Positions 42,409-50,156 of a stretch of DNA of 64,000 nt are shown in pieces. The notes under the pieces are model-generated. The model was given only the letters and a program-made list of their open reading frames with translations. It ran no database searches and was not told the DNA's origin. The stretch lies in NCBI GenBank assembly GCA_964568735.1, contig CAZMRF010000023.1, positions 1-64,000 of the forward strand. Direction: 5' to 3'. Made by a program: the position numbers and the translations under genes. Position 1 is the first letter of the stretch, and the number at the start of each line of letters is the position of its first letter. This DNA is from CAZMRF01 sp964568735. Its GTDB lineage: Bacteria > Acidobacteriota > Polarisedimenticolia > JACPZX01.

Positions 42409-44193
42409 TCAGAAGCCCGGGACGACGAGGTCGGCGGGGAAGCGGACGGTGTACGAGAGGACGACCTCGCGCTTCTCTCCGGCCTTCAGCTCCAGCTCCC
42501 ACTCGAGGATCCCGGGGCGCTCCTGCACTTCGGTGGAGCCCGGCGTCGTCTCCTTGTTCAGCTCCACGCGGATCCTTTCATCCTCGGAGACGGGGATCCT
42601 GTCCTCGAGCGTCACCTTGACGGCCTGGTCGCGCAGGTTCTCGATCGTCGTGCGGAAGGCCTGCGTAATGACGCGGTCCTTCCCGACGATGCCCCTCTGA
42701 TCGCGGCTCTCGGGCAGCAACGTGCGGGTGACCTTGACCCGGTTGTCGATCCCGAAAGGCAGCGTCACATCGGCGCCGGGCCCGGTCTCTTCGAGAGGGT
42801 AGGAGCCCAGGAAGGCTCCCCCCGCGAAGACGCGGACGGGGCCGGAGAGGAGCGGATACCCCGAGGGAGCCTGCGTCTTCGAGACGAGGAAGGCGGCCTC
42901 GTTGAGAGCGGGCACCGCGCGGTAGCGGACCGAGCCCTTGAGGCTCTCCTGCCTCAGCCCAACACGATGATCGCGCCCGTCGGCGGGAACGTCGGAGGTC
43001 CCGGGCACCTCGAAAGCGACGTTGTAGGCCGAATGAACGATCTCGGCGGAGGCCAGCTCCGCGTCCATCTCGAGGAAACCGCCCTTCTCCTTCGCCAAGG
43101 CCGCATCTTTGCGCGATGCGAGAGCGTCCATCGCCTCTGGAGCCATTGAAGGAGCCTGGGCCTCGCTCATCGCGACGACCCCTCCAACGCGCCGGTCATA
43201 CGCGATGACTTCCACCGGCCGGAGGAGCCACGGCGGAAGCTCGGGAGGCTGGACTCCGCGGGCGGGCGAGGCTGTCGAGAGGCTCAAGGCCACGCCGCTC
43301 CAGTCCTCGCCGGTGCTCTGCTGGACGACGGCCTCGGAGCTCAGGGAGACGGCTCCCGTCGCCGCGTCGAGGATCGCCCGGTAAGAGGGACGCCACGCCG
43401 CGCCGGGCGCGACGTACATGAGATCCAGCGTCAGCGCCCCGGCGCGCTCCGCGGCGATCTCGACCGTGGCGATGCGATAGCGGATCGGGCCCGTGGGCCG
43501 GGCCGCCGCCATGCGCGCGCGCGCCACTTCCAGCTCCTTCGCGAGCGCCTTGCGCCTCTGCTGCCGCTCGATCGTTCCTTTCGACAGATCGCCGAGGCTT
43601 CCCCTCACCAATTCGTAGACGGCCTGGATCGACACCGGGTCGGCCTTCCCCTCCCCCATCTTCTCGGATTCCCTCTCGGCGGTCGTCGCCTTCAAGGCGC
43701 GGACGAACTCGCGCAGCTCGTTGGCCGTCGTCTCCTCCCCGTCCAGCCCGAAGATGGCGGCCTCGAGACGTTCCACCTCCTGCCTCGCCGCGATCAGCTC
43801 GGCGCTCTCCGGAGGCTCCTTCGCCTCCTGCGTCAGCTCGACGGCGCCGAGCGTGGCCGGGACTCCGCGCGCGTTGACGCGAAGCGAGTCGGGCTCCGTC
43901 CTCCAGGGAAGGCCCGTGAAGGAGACGACCGATGGGCCGGCGGGCACTTGCACCGTAGCCTGCCGCATCGCTTCGGCCCGATCCGCGTAGACGGTCACGC
44001 GCGTGACGCGGGCCCCAGAGGCCGGGATCTCCGATGCCGCTGCGGAGCCGATCGCCAGCACGAGGCACATGACCGCGATGAAGGCCGAAAGGGACGGAAC
44101 GCGCGTGGCACGGCGGGGAGCCGAATCCTCGCGAGATCGGAAGTGGGTGCCTCGAGGATGGGCTGGCGGGGTGGACAGATCGATCGAGCTCAT
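42409..44193 (-). CDS. Exported MuiA/DUF4139-family protein
   Basis: A 594-residue protein with an N-terminal membrane/signal segment (AFIAVMCLVLAIGSAAAS, about residues 37-54). It carries the DUF4140 N-terminal beta domain (VTRVTVYADRAEAMRQATV), a helical coiled-coil segment (residues ~105-200), and a C-terminal DUF4139 domain (LDLMYVAPGAAWRPSYRA, QQSTGEDWSGVALSLSTASP, LEWELELKAGEKREVVLSYTV). The family is known from mucoidy inhibitor A; its biochemistry is unclear. A strong AAGGAGG before the ATG at 44193 sets the start. Single gene. Confidence 0.88.
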   Translation of the reverse strand: MSSIDLSTPPAHPRGTHFRSREDSAPRRATRVPSLSAFIAVMCLVLAIGSAAASEIPASGARVTRVTVYADRAEAMRQATVQVPAGPSVVSFTGLPWRTEPDSLRVNARGVPATLGAVELTQEAKEPPESAELIAARQEVERLEAAIFGLDGEETTANELREFVRALKATTAERESEKMGEGKADPVSIQAVYELVRGSLGDLSKGTIERQQRRKALAKELEVARARMAAARPTGPIRYRIATVEIAAERAGALTLDLMYVAPGAAWRPSYRAILDAATGAVSLSSEAVVQQSTGEDWSGVALSLSTASPARGVQPPELPPWLLRPVEVIAYDRRVGGVVAMSEAQAPSMAPEAMDALASRKDAALAKEKGGFLEMDAELASAEIVHSAYNVAFEVPGTSDVPADGRDHRVGLRQESLKGSVRYRAVPALNEAAFLVSKTQAPSGYPLLSGPVRVFAGGAFLGSYPLEETGPGADVTLPFGIDNRVKVTRTLLPESRDQRGIVGKDRVITQAFRTTIENLRDQAVKVTLEDRIPVSEDERIRVELNKETTPGSTEVQERPGILEWELELKAGEKREVVLSYTVRFPADLVVPGF

Positions 44194-44406
44194 GGCGTTG
44201 CCTCCTTGCCCTGTTGGACAGGCCACAGGCTGACTGGTTCCCGCCCCCGGATCAAGCAGGGGGCTGGCTCCGCCAGATGGCTACTCCGGCCAGGACCCCG
44301 GTTCCAGTAGTCTCCCTGGCCCTGGCGCCTGCGCCTCGGGGCAGGACGGCGGAGACCTGCTCTCCCACCCTTCCTGCCTTGCCCACAATCGCCCCATCCC
44401 AACGGG

Positions 44407-45561
44407 CTATGACGCTCTCTGAAGCTCTTCGAGGAGCCAGGGCAGGTTGCAGGAGACATGCTTGTCGTCCCCCGCCTTCGTCCTCGTCCGGGTGACCAGG
44501 AAGCGCCGGGAGGCGCGGATGAGATCCGCGGTCTTCCTCAGACCGTCCATGTCGGCGCTCGTGGGGGAGGCGGTCAGCTTGACCTCGATGGCCCACCGCA
44601 CCTTCCCAAAATCCAGAACGAGGTCAATCTCGTACTGGTCGCTCGTCCGGAACGTGTAGCTCTCGAAGGGCCTCCCGAGGGCGTCCAGCGCGCCGATCAC
44701 CTGCTCTATCACGAAGCCTTCCCAGCTCGCGCCCACCCACGGCTGCGCGAGGAGCGTCTCTCTGTCCGGGACGTTCAGGAGCGCATGCAGCAGGCCGCTG
44801 TCACGCCAGTAGACCCTCGGTCTCTTCACCAGGCGCTTGCGGAGGTTCGCCTGGTAGGGAGCCAGGCGACGGATGAGGAATGCCCCCTCGAGGTAGTCGA
44901 GGTAGGTGTTGATGGTCTGGTAGGAGAGCCCGAGGCTCTGCCCGATCTGCGAAGCGTTCCAGGTCTGCCCGTGCACGGCGGCGAGCATCCGGAGCAGGCG
45001 GTCGGTGACCCTGGGCTTTGCAGGCAGCCCCCAGTTGGGGAGATCCCGCTGGATCAGGAGGGTCAGGTAGTCCTGTTGCCACTGCGGGTGCCGGCGTGGA
45101 TCCAGGATGCCGCCGTCCGGATAGCCTCCGCTGAGCCAGTGGCGGTCGCCCGAAGTCTCCTTTTCGCTCAGCTCGATCCAGAGCAGCGGCGTCATCTCAA
45201 CGACCGACATCCTGCCGGCGAGCGACTCGGACACATGCACCATGAGGGATGGGGAAACAGAGCCGAGGAGGAGGAAGCGCCCCATGCGCTTGCGATCCCC
45301 ATCGATGGCACCTCGCAGCCTCACGAAGACTTCCGGCCACGACTGGGCTTCGTCGAGGATCAGCAGCTCCTTCCCGGAGACGAGACGATCCCACTCGAGG
45401 TCGAGCCTCAGGCGCTCCGGCTCCTGCTCCAGGTCGAAGTAGGCGCCCTTCAGCGAGCGCGCGAGCGTGGTCTTGCCGCACTGGCGGGGCCCCACGAGCC
45501 CCACCGCCGGGTAGTCCTCGAGCCGTGCGAGGAGAAGTTTCCTGACGAGCCTGGCAATCAC
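44407..45561 (-). CDS. AAA (AAA_14) ATPase with DUF4143 domain
   Basis: The 384-residue protein has Walker A GPRQCGKTT (residues 24-32), Walker B ELLILDEAQ and a sensor region LLLGSVSPSLM. A winged-helix linker (ASQIGQSLGLSYQTINTYLDYLEGAF) precedes the C-terminal DUF4143, a PD-(D/E)XK-like fold with YEIDLVLDF and WAIEVKLTAS as the acidic/Lys core. Such ATPases are widespread, often multi-copy and horizontally spread; their role is not settled. The GTG start at 45561 has no Shine-Dalgarno and lies only three bases from an AT-rich 32-bp inverted repeat, so transcription may produce a leaderless or very short-leader mRNA under autoregulation. Confidence 0.85.
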   Translation of the reverse strand: MIARLVRKLLLARLEDYPAVGLVGPRQCGKTTLARSLKGAYFDLEQEPERLRLDLEWDRLVSGKELLILDEAQSWPEVFVRLRGAIDGDRKRMGRFLLLGSVSPSLMVHVSESLAGRMSVVEMTPLLWIELSEKETSGDRHWLSGGYPDGGILDPRRHPQWQQDYLTLLIQRDLPNWGLPAKPRVTDRLLRMLAAVHGQTWNASQIGQSLGLSYQTINTYLDYLEGAFLIRRLAPYQANLRKRLVKRPRVYWRDSGLLHALLNVPDRETLLAQPWVGASWEGFVIEQVIGALDALGRPFESYTFRTSDQYEIDLVLDFGKVRWAIEVKLTASPTSADMDGLRKTADLIRASRRFLVTRTRTKAGDDKHVSCNLPWLLEELQRAS

Positions 45562-45563
45562 TC

Positions 45564-45595
45564 TTGCAGTATAGAAATATTTTTCTATTTTGCAA
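45564..45595. promoter_or_regulatory. AT-rich 32-bp inverted repeat at the AAA/DUF4143 start
   Basis: The left 16 bp, TTGCAGTATAGAAATA, match the reverse complement of the right 16 bp, TTGCAAAATAGAAAAA, at 13 of 16 positions, centred on 45579/45580. On the minus strand it supplies TTGCAA and TATACT/TATTTC promoter-like hexamers. Being strongly AT-rich in GC-rich surroundings and touching the start codon, it is most simply read as a combined promoter-operator. Confidence 0.65.
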
Positions 45596-45906
45596 GGAAT
45601 GTGGCCCGGGAAGGGCCCTCGGACCTCCCCTGACGCCGGTGATCGGTCCGGCCCAGCCTTGGCCCCCCGGTCACCGGTGTGTCAAACCGCGCGGCGGGCG
45701 CAAAAACCGCAACCCCGGCGGGAGGAGGCTGGAGGTTCAGGGGGATAACCCCATATCCAGCAACAGGTTGCTCCAGGCGGGCGGGGACGCCTCCATGGCA
45801 CCCCTCTTGCCTTTCTCCTTGCCGGAAGCGGTGAGCCTCGGTCCCATTCGACCGCCCGGCGATTCGATTCGCGCGCGGCTGACGAGCATCTGGATTGGAG
45901 ACGACG
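45596..45906. other. Intergenic region upstream of CoA transferase
   Basis: This 311-bp region divides the divergent ATPase and CoA-transferase genes. It includes a hairpin formed by CCGGTGATCGG and CCGGTCACCGG around 45638-45680. The open frames seen here on the plus strand are out of frame with the CoA-transferase and are not supported. The transferase ribosome-binding site (GGAG) lies at its end. Confidence 0.45.
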
Positions 45907-47226
45907 ATGAGCTGGAGAGAGGACTACAAGCGGAAGAGCAAGGAGCCCGGCGACGCATTGAAGGCGGTGCGGTCGGGCATGCGAGTCTATATCCACCCGG
46001 GTTGCGCCGAGCCGGAGACCCTGGTCGAGGCGCTCATCAAGAGAGGACCCGAGCTTGTCGATGTCGAGATCGTCCACCTGCTGACGCTCGGCACGGCCGA
46101 CTACATCAAGCCCGAGATGGCCGGCCACTTCAGGCACAACGCCATGTTCATCGGCGCCAACGTGCGCGAGGCCGTCAACGATGGCCGGGCCGACTACACG
46201 CCGATCTTCCTCGGCCAGATCGACCAGCTCTTCGAGAGCGGCGAGATGCCCCTCGACGTCGCCCTGATCCAGGTCTCCCCGCCCGACGAGCACGGCTTCT
46301 GCAGCTTCGGCGTCGGCGTGGACACGACGCTCACGGCCGCGAAGATGGCCCGCTGCGTCATCGCCCAGGTGAACGACCAGATGCCCAGGACCTACGGGGA
46401 CAGCTTCATCCACGTGAGCGACATCGACGTGGTGGTGGAGACTTCCCGTCCTCTCTGCGCGCTGCCCGCCGAGGAGATCACCGAGATGCACTGCGCCATC
46501 GCGCGCAACGTCGCGACACTCATCGAGGACGGCGCGACACTGCAGCTCGGCATCGGCGGCATCCCCGACGCGGTGCTCCGCTTCCTGACCGACAGGAAGG
46601 ACCTCGGCGTCCACACCGAGATGCTCTCGGACAACGTGATCCCCCTCATCGAGTCCGGGGTCATCAACAACAGCCAGAAGACCCTCTACCCGCGCAAGGC
46701 CGTCCTCGCCTTCGTCCTCGGGACGAAGAAGCTCTTCGACTTCGTCCACGACAACCCGATCTTCGAGTTCCTCCCCTGCAAGATCACGAACGATCCGCAC
46801 GTCATCAGGCAGAACAGGAAGATGGTCGCGGTGAACTCCGCTCTGCAGATCGACCTGACCGGGCAGGTCTGCTCCGACTCTCTGGGCCCCTACTTCTACA
46901 GCGGCATCGGAGGGCAGGTGGACTTCCTCCGGGGGGCGGCCCGCTCCATCGGCGGCAAGCCGATCGTGGCGCTGCCCTCGACGGCACGGAAGGGCGAAGT
47001 CTCCCGGATCGTTCCCATGCTCACGCCGGGGGCCGGCGTCGTCACGACGCGCGGGTCCGCTCATTACGTCGTCACGGAGCACGGCATCGCCTACCTGCAC
47101 GGGAAGTCGATCCGCCAGAGGGCGGAGGCCCTCATCAAGATCGTCCACCCGCGCTTCCGGGACGAGATGTACGACTACTGCGAGCGGACCCGCTGGCTGC
47201 AGCGGCCCGACCTCGCGAGGAGGTAG
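45907..47226 (+). CDS. Acetyl-CoA hydrolase / 4-hydroxybutyrate CoA-transferase family
   Basis: A 439-residue family I-type CoA transferase. Seen: VYIHPGCAEPETLVEALIKRG, LIQVSPPDEHGFCSFGVGVD, TLQLGIGGIPDAVLRFL, VHTEMLSDNVIPLIESG (its Glu is the likely CoA-accepting residue), SGIGGQVDFLRGAARSIGG and VVTTRGSAHYVVTEHGIAYL. It exchanges CoA between acyl groups such as acetate and 4-hydroxybutyrate or succinate. The ATG at 45907, eight bases after GGAG, is preferred over TTG at 45895. It leads an apparent operon with a ferredoxin and 2-oxoacid:ferredoxin oxidoreductase, so it probably conserves CoA esters produced by that enzyme. Confidence 0.88.
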   Translation: MSWREDYKRKSKEPGDALKAVRSGMRVYIHPGCAEPETLVEALIKRGPELVDVEIVHLLTLGTADYIKPEMAGHFRHNAMFIGANVREAVNDGRADYTPIFLGQIDQLFESGEMPLDVALIQVSPPDEHGFCSFGVGVDTTLTAAKMARCVIAQVNDQMPRTYGDSFIHVSDIDVVVETSRPLCALPAEEITEMHCAIARNVATLIEDGATLQLGIGGIPDAVLRFLTDRKDLGVHTEMLSDNVIPLIESGVINNSQKTLYPRKAVLAFVLGTKKLFDFVHDNPIFEFLPCKITNDPHVIRQNRKMVAVNSALQIDLTGQVCSDSLGPYFYSGIGGQVDFLRGAARSIGGKPIVALPSTARKGEVSRIVPMLTPGAGVVTTRGSAHYVVTEHGIAYLHGKSIRQRAEALIKIVHPRFRDEMYDYCERTRWLQRPDLARR

Positions 47227-47229
47227 CCG

Positions 47230-47517
47230 ATGGCCGACCAGCCCCGAGGGCACGTTGTCTTCGACACCGACGAGTGCAAGGGGTGCGCGATGTGCGTCGA
47301 GGTGTGCCCTCCGGGGTGCATCCACCTCGCGTCGGAGCTGAACCAGTACGGCGTCCATCCCGCGCAGTACACGGGAGTGGGATGCACGGGCTGCGGGATC
47401 TGCTTCTACTGCTGCCCGGAGCCGGGCGGGATCACCGTCTACAGGCTGGAGGAGAAGGCCGAAGAGAAGGACTCCAGCGCGAGCGCGGCTGATGAGAGCG
47501 TCGCGGGCGCGGCCTGA
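47230..47517 (+). CDS. 2x[4Fe-4S] ferredoxin subunit
   Basis: A 95-residue bacterial-type ferredoxin. C16, C19, C22, C26 (CKGCAMCVEVC) and C52, C55, C58, C62 (CTGCGICFYCC) bind two [4Fe-4S] clusters. A polar Glu/Ser tail of ~20 residues follows. It starts four bases after the CoA-transferase stop and precedes the oxidoreductase alpha gene, so it is the delta (electron-transfer) subunit of that enzyme. Confidence 0.92.
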   Translation: MADQPRGHVVFDTDECKGCAMCVEVCPPGCIHLASELNQYGVHPAQYTGVGCTGCGICFYCCPEPGGITVYRLEEKAEEKDSSASAADESVAGAA

Positions 47518-47539
47518 CGGGACACCGGGAGGCATGGCA

Positions 47540-48592
47540 ATGCGCGAGCTGTGCAAGGGCAACGTGGCGGTCGTGAAGGGCGCGCTCCTGGCGGGCTGCC
47601 GCGGCTTCTACGGATATCCGATCACGCCGGCCAGCGAGATCGCGGAAGCCGCCGCGCGGCTCGTGCCCCAGACGGGCGGCGTCTTCCTTCAGGCCGAAAG
47701 CGAGGTGGCCGCCATCAACATGGTCTACGGCGCCGCCTCGGCCGGCATCCGCGTCATGACGGCCTCTTCGGGGCCGGGCGTGAGCCTCATGCAGGAAGGC
47801 TTCTCGTACCTCGCAGGAGCGGAGCTGCCCTGCGTGATCGTGGACGTCGTGCGCGGCGGCCCGGGGCTCGGCAACATCGCCCCCGAGCAGAGCGACTACG
47901 CCATGATCGTGAAGGGCGGCGGGCACGGCTGCTACCGCAACCTCGTCGTGGCGCCGGCCTCCGTGCAGGAGATGGCCGACCTCACCATGGCGGCCTTCGA
48001 TCTCGCCGACCGCTACCGCAACCCCGCCGTGGTCCTCACCGACGGCTTCACGGGCCAGATGATGGAGCCGCTCGAGCTGGAGGACAGGCCGCTCGTCGAG
48101 CCGCCGCGCCCGTGGGCCGTCACGGGCGAGGCCGCGACGCGGAAGAACCTCATCAGCTCGATCTTCCTGAACCCCGACGCCATGGAGGCCCACGTCCGGC
48201 ACCTCGAGTCGAAGTACGCCCTCGCCGCCGAGCGCGAGCGCCGTTGGGAGACCTACCGCGCCGGCGACGCCGATATCCTCTTCGTGGGCTACGGGATCGT
48301 CTCCCGGGTCCTGCGCTCGGCCGTGGACCTCGCAAGGCAGCGCGGCATCCGTGCCGGCCTCTTCCGACCCATCTCGCTGTGGCCCTTCCCCGCTCCCGAG
48401 CTGCGGGAGGCGGCGCGGGGCGTCCGATCGATCATCTCCGTCGAGCTGAGCACGGGCCAGATGACCGAGGACGTCCGCCTGACCATGAACGGAGAGGTGC
48501 CCGTGGCGCTCTACAGCCGGGTGGGGGGCAACGTTCCGCAGGCCGAGGAGATCCTCGAGCACATTCCCGTCCTCGAAAGGAGCGCAGCATGA
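47540..48592 (+). CDS. 2-oxoacid:ferredoxin oxidoreductase, alpha subunit
   Basis: A 350-residue subunit of the KOR/VOR/IOR class. GCRGFYGYPITPASEIAE and VFLQAESEVAAINMVYGAA contain the conserved YPITP and catalytic-site Glu. GIRVMTASSGPGVSLM and PAVVLTDGFTGQM follow, and the domain II end (FRPISLWPFPAPELRE) is also present. It decarboxylates a 2-oxoacid to the acyl-CoA with reduction of ferredoxin; the substrate (2-oxoglutarate, branched or aromatic) cannot be decided. Two ATGs occur: 47534 lies one base after GGGAGG, 47540 lies seven bases after it, so 47540 is chosen. ATGA overlap couples it to the beta-gamma gene. Confidence 0.9.
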   Translation: MRELCKGNVAVVKGALLAGCRGFYGYPITPASEIAEAAARLVPQTGGVFLQAESEVAAINMVYGAASAGIRVMTASSGPGVSLMQEGFSYLAGAELPCVIVDVVRGGPGLGNIAPEQSDYAMIVKGGGHGCYRNLVVAPASVQEMADLTMAAFDLADRYRNPAVVLTDGFTGQMMEPLELEDRPLVEPPRPWAVTGEAATRKNLISSIFLNPDAMEAHVRHLESKYALAAERERRWETYRAGDADILFVGYGIVSRVLRSAVDLARQRGIRAGLFRPISLWPFPAPELREAARGVRSIISVELSTGQMTEDVRLTMNGEVPVALYSRVGGNVPQAEEILEHIPVLERSAA

Positions 48593-50044
48593 GCGGTGAG
48601 GCGAGGGATCCGCACCTGGAAGGCTACGTTCCCATCCGATCGCGCTCGCAGGTCTTCTACGACAGGTTCGAGAGGAAGGGAGATCTGCAGCACCCACTAC
48701 TGCCCCGGCTGCGGCCACGGCGTGGCCCACAAGCTCGTGGCCGAAGCGCTCGAGGAGGCGGGGGTCCAGGACAGGACCATCTTCGTCAGCCCGGTGGGCT
48801 GCTCCGTCTTCGGCTACTACTACTTCGACGTGGGCAACGTGCAGGCGGCCCACGGCCGTGCCCCCGCCGTCGGCACGGCCCTGAAGCGCTCGCGCCCCGA
48901 CAGCATCGTCGTCGTCTACCAGGGGGACGGCGACCTCGCCGCCATCGGCACGGCGGAGATCATCCACGCGGCCAACCGCGGCGAGAAGTTCAGCGTCTTC
49001 TTCGTCAACAACGCGATCTACGGGATGACGGGCGGCCAGATGGCCCCCACGACGCTCGTGGGCCAGAAGAGCACGACATCTCCATGGGGAAGGCGCCCCG
49101 CCAACGAGGGCTATCCCATACGGATGTGCGAGCTGCTCTCGTCGCTCGAAGCGCCCGTCTTCATCGCGCGCGTCTCGCTGCACGACAGCAAGAACGTCAT
49201 GAAGGCGCGCAAGGCGATCCAGAAGGCGATCCAGATCCAGCGCGACGGAGGCGGCTTCTCCTTCGTCGAGATCCTGTCGCCCTGCCCCACCATCTGGAAG
49301 ATGGAGCCCGCGGCCGCGCGGAAGTTCATCGAGGAGCAGATGCTCCCGGTCTTCCCCTTGAAGGTCTTCAAGGACCGCAAGCCCGAGCCCCTCCCCGACG
49401 ACGCTCCCCCCGTCCGCTCCGTGGCGGAGGTGCTGGGGCTGCGCAACGGGAGCCCTGCCGCCCGCGGCAGCCACGAGGCGGCCCCGGCACACGGACTGAC
49501 ATTGAAGGTCGCCGGCTTCGGGGGCCAGGGCATCCTCCTGCTCGGCCAGATCCTCGCGCAGATTGGCCTGCGCCACGGCTTCGAGGTGAGCTGGCTTCCC
49601 TCCTACGGCCCCGAGATGCGAAGCGGAAGCGCCCACTGCCACGTCTGCATCTCTCCCGAGCGCGTGGGCTCGCCTCTGATCTCCCGCCCCGGCGCGCTGA
49701 TCGCCATGAACGAGATCTCACTGAAGAAGTTCGGGCCCTCGGTCGCGGAGGGCGGCCTGATCCTCTACGACCGTGACAGGCTCCCGGACGGCTTCGAGGC
49801 CTCGAAGGCCCGCGTGCTCTGCGTGCCCGCCTCGGAGATCGCCGACAAGCTCGGCGCCGTGAAGGTCGCCAACATCGTGATGCTCGGCGCCCTCCTGGAA
49901 GAGACCGGCATCCTGCCCGCGGCCGCGGCGATCGAAGTCCTCGAGGAGACCATCACGCGCCCGGAGCTCCTCGAGCTGGACCGGCGGGCACTGGCCGCCG
50001 GGATCGAGTTCGTCCGCGAGAAGGTGAAGGCCGCCGCCGTCTGA
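48589..50044 (+). CDS. 2-oxoacid:ferredoxin oxidoreductase beta-gamma fusion, frameshifted
   Basis: The beta part has the TPP/cluster motif STHYCPGCGHGVAHKL, GDGDLAAIGTAEIIHAANRG with VNNAIYGMTGGQMAPT, and the gamma part begins at LKVAGFGGQGILLLGQIL near 49500. Two frames are needed: ATG 48589 (AGGAG upstream, overlapping the alpha stop by ATGA) encodes the conserved N-terminus LEGYVPIRSRSQVFYDRFER followed by KGDL, but the CPGCGHG part is in the next frame. The switch lies at 48687-48693 (GATCTGCAGCACC); one extra or two missing bases would restore the frame. Probably a sequencing or assembly error, otherwise a broken gene. Fusion of beta and gamma is known in this family. Confidence 0.8.
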
Positions 50045-50156
50045 AACGGCCCCCTGCCCCTCGCACGGAGCGGCTCGCGAAGAGCCGCCGCTTGATTCGC
50101 CCGCGTCGTGCCGGGTGCCCCGTAGCACACGGAGCACGCTTCGCCGGAGGCCCACG

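Noticed and set aside
47432..49642. 736-codon minus-strand frame opposite the oxidoreductase genes
   Set aside because: Antisense shadow; the plus-strand subunits have complete cofactor motifs.
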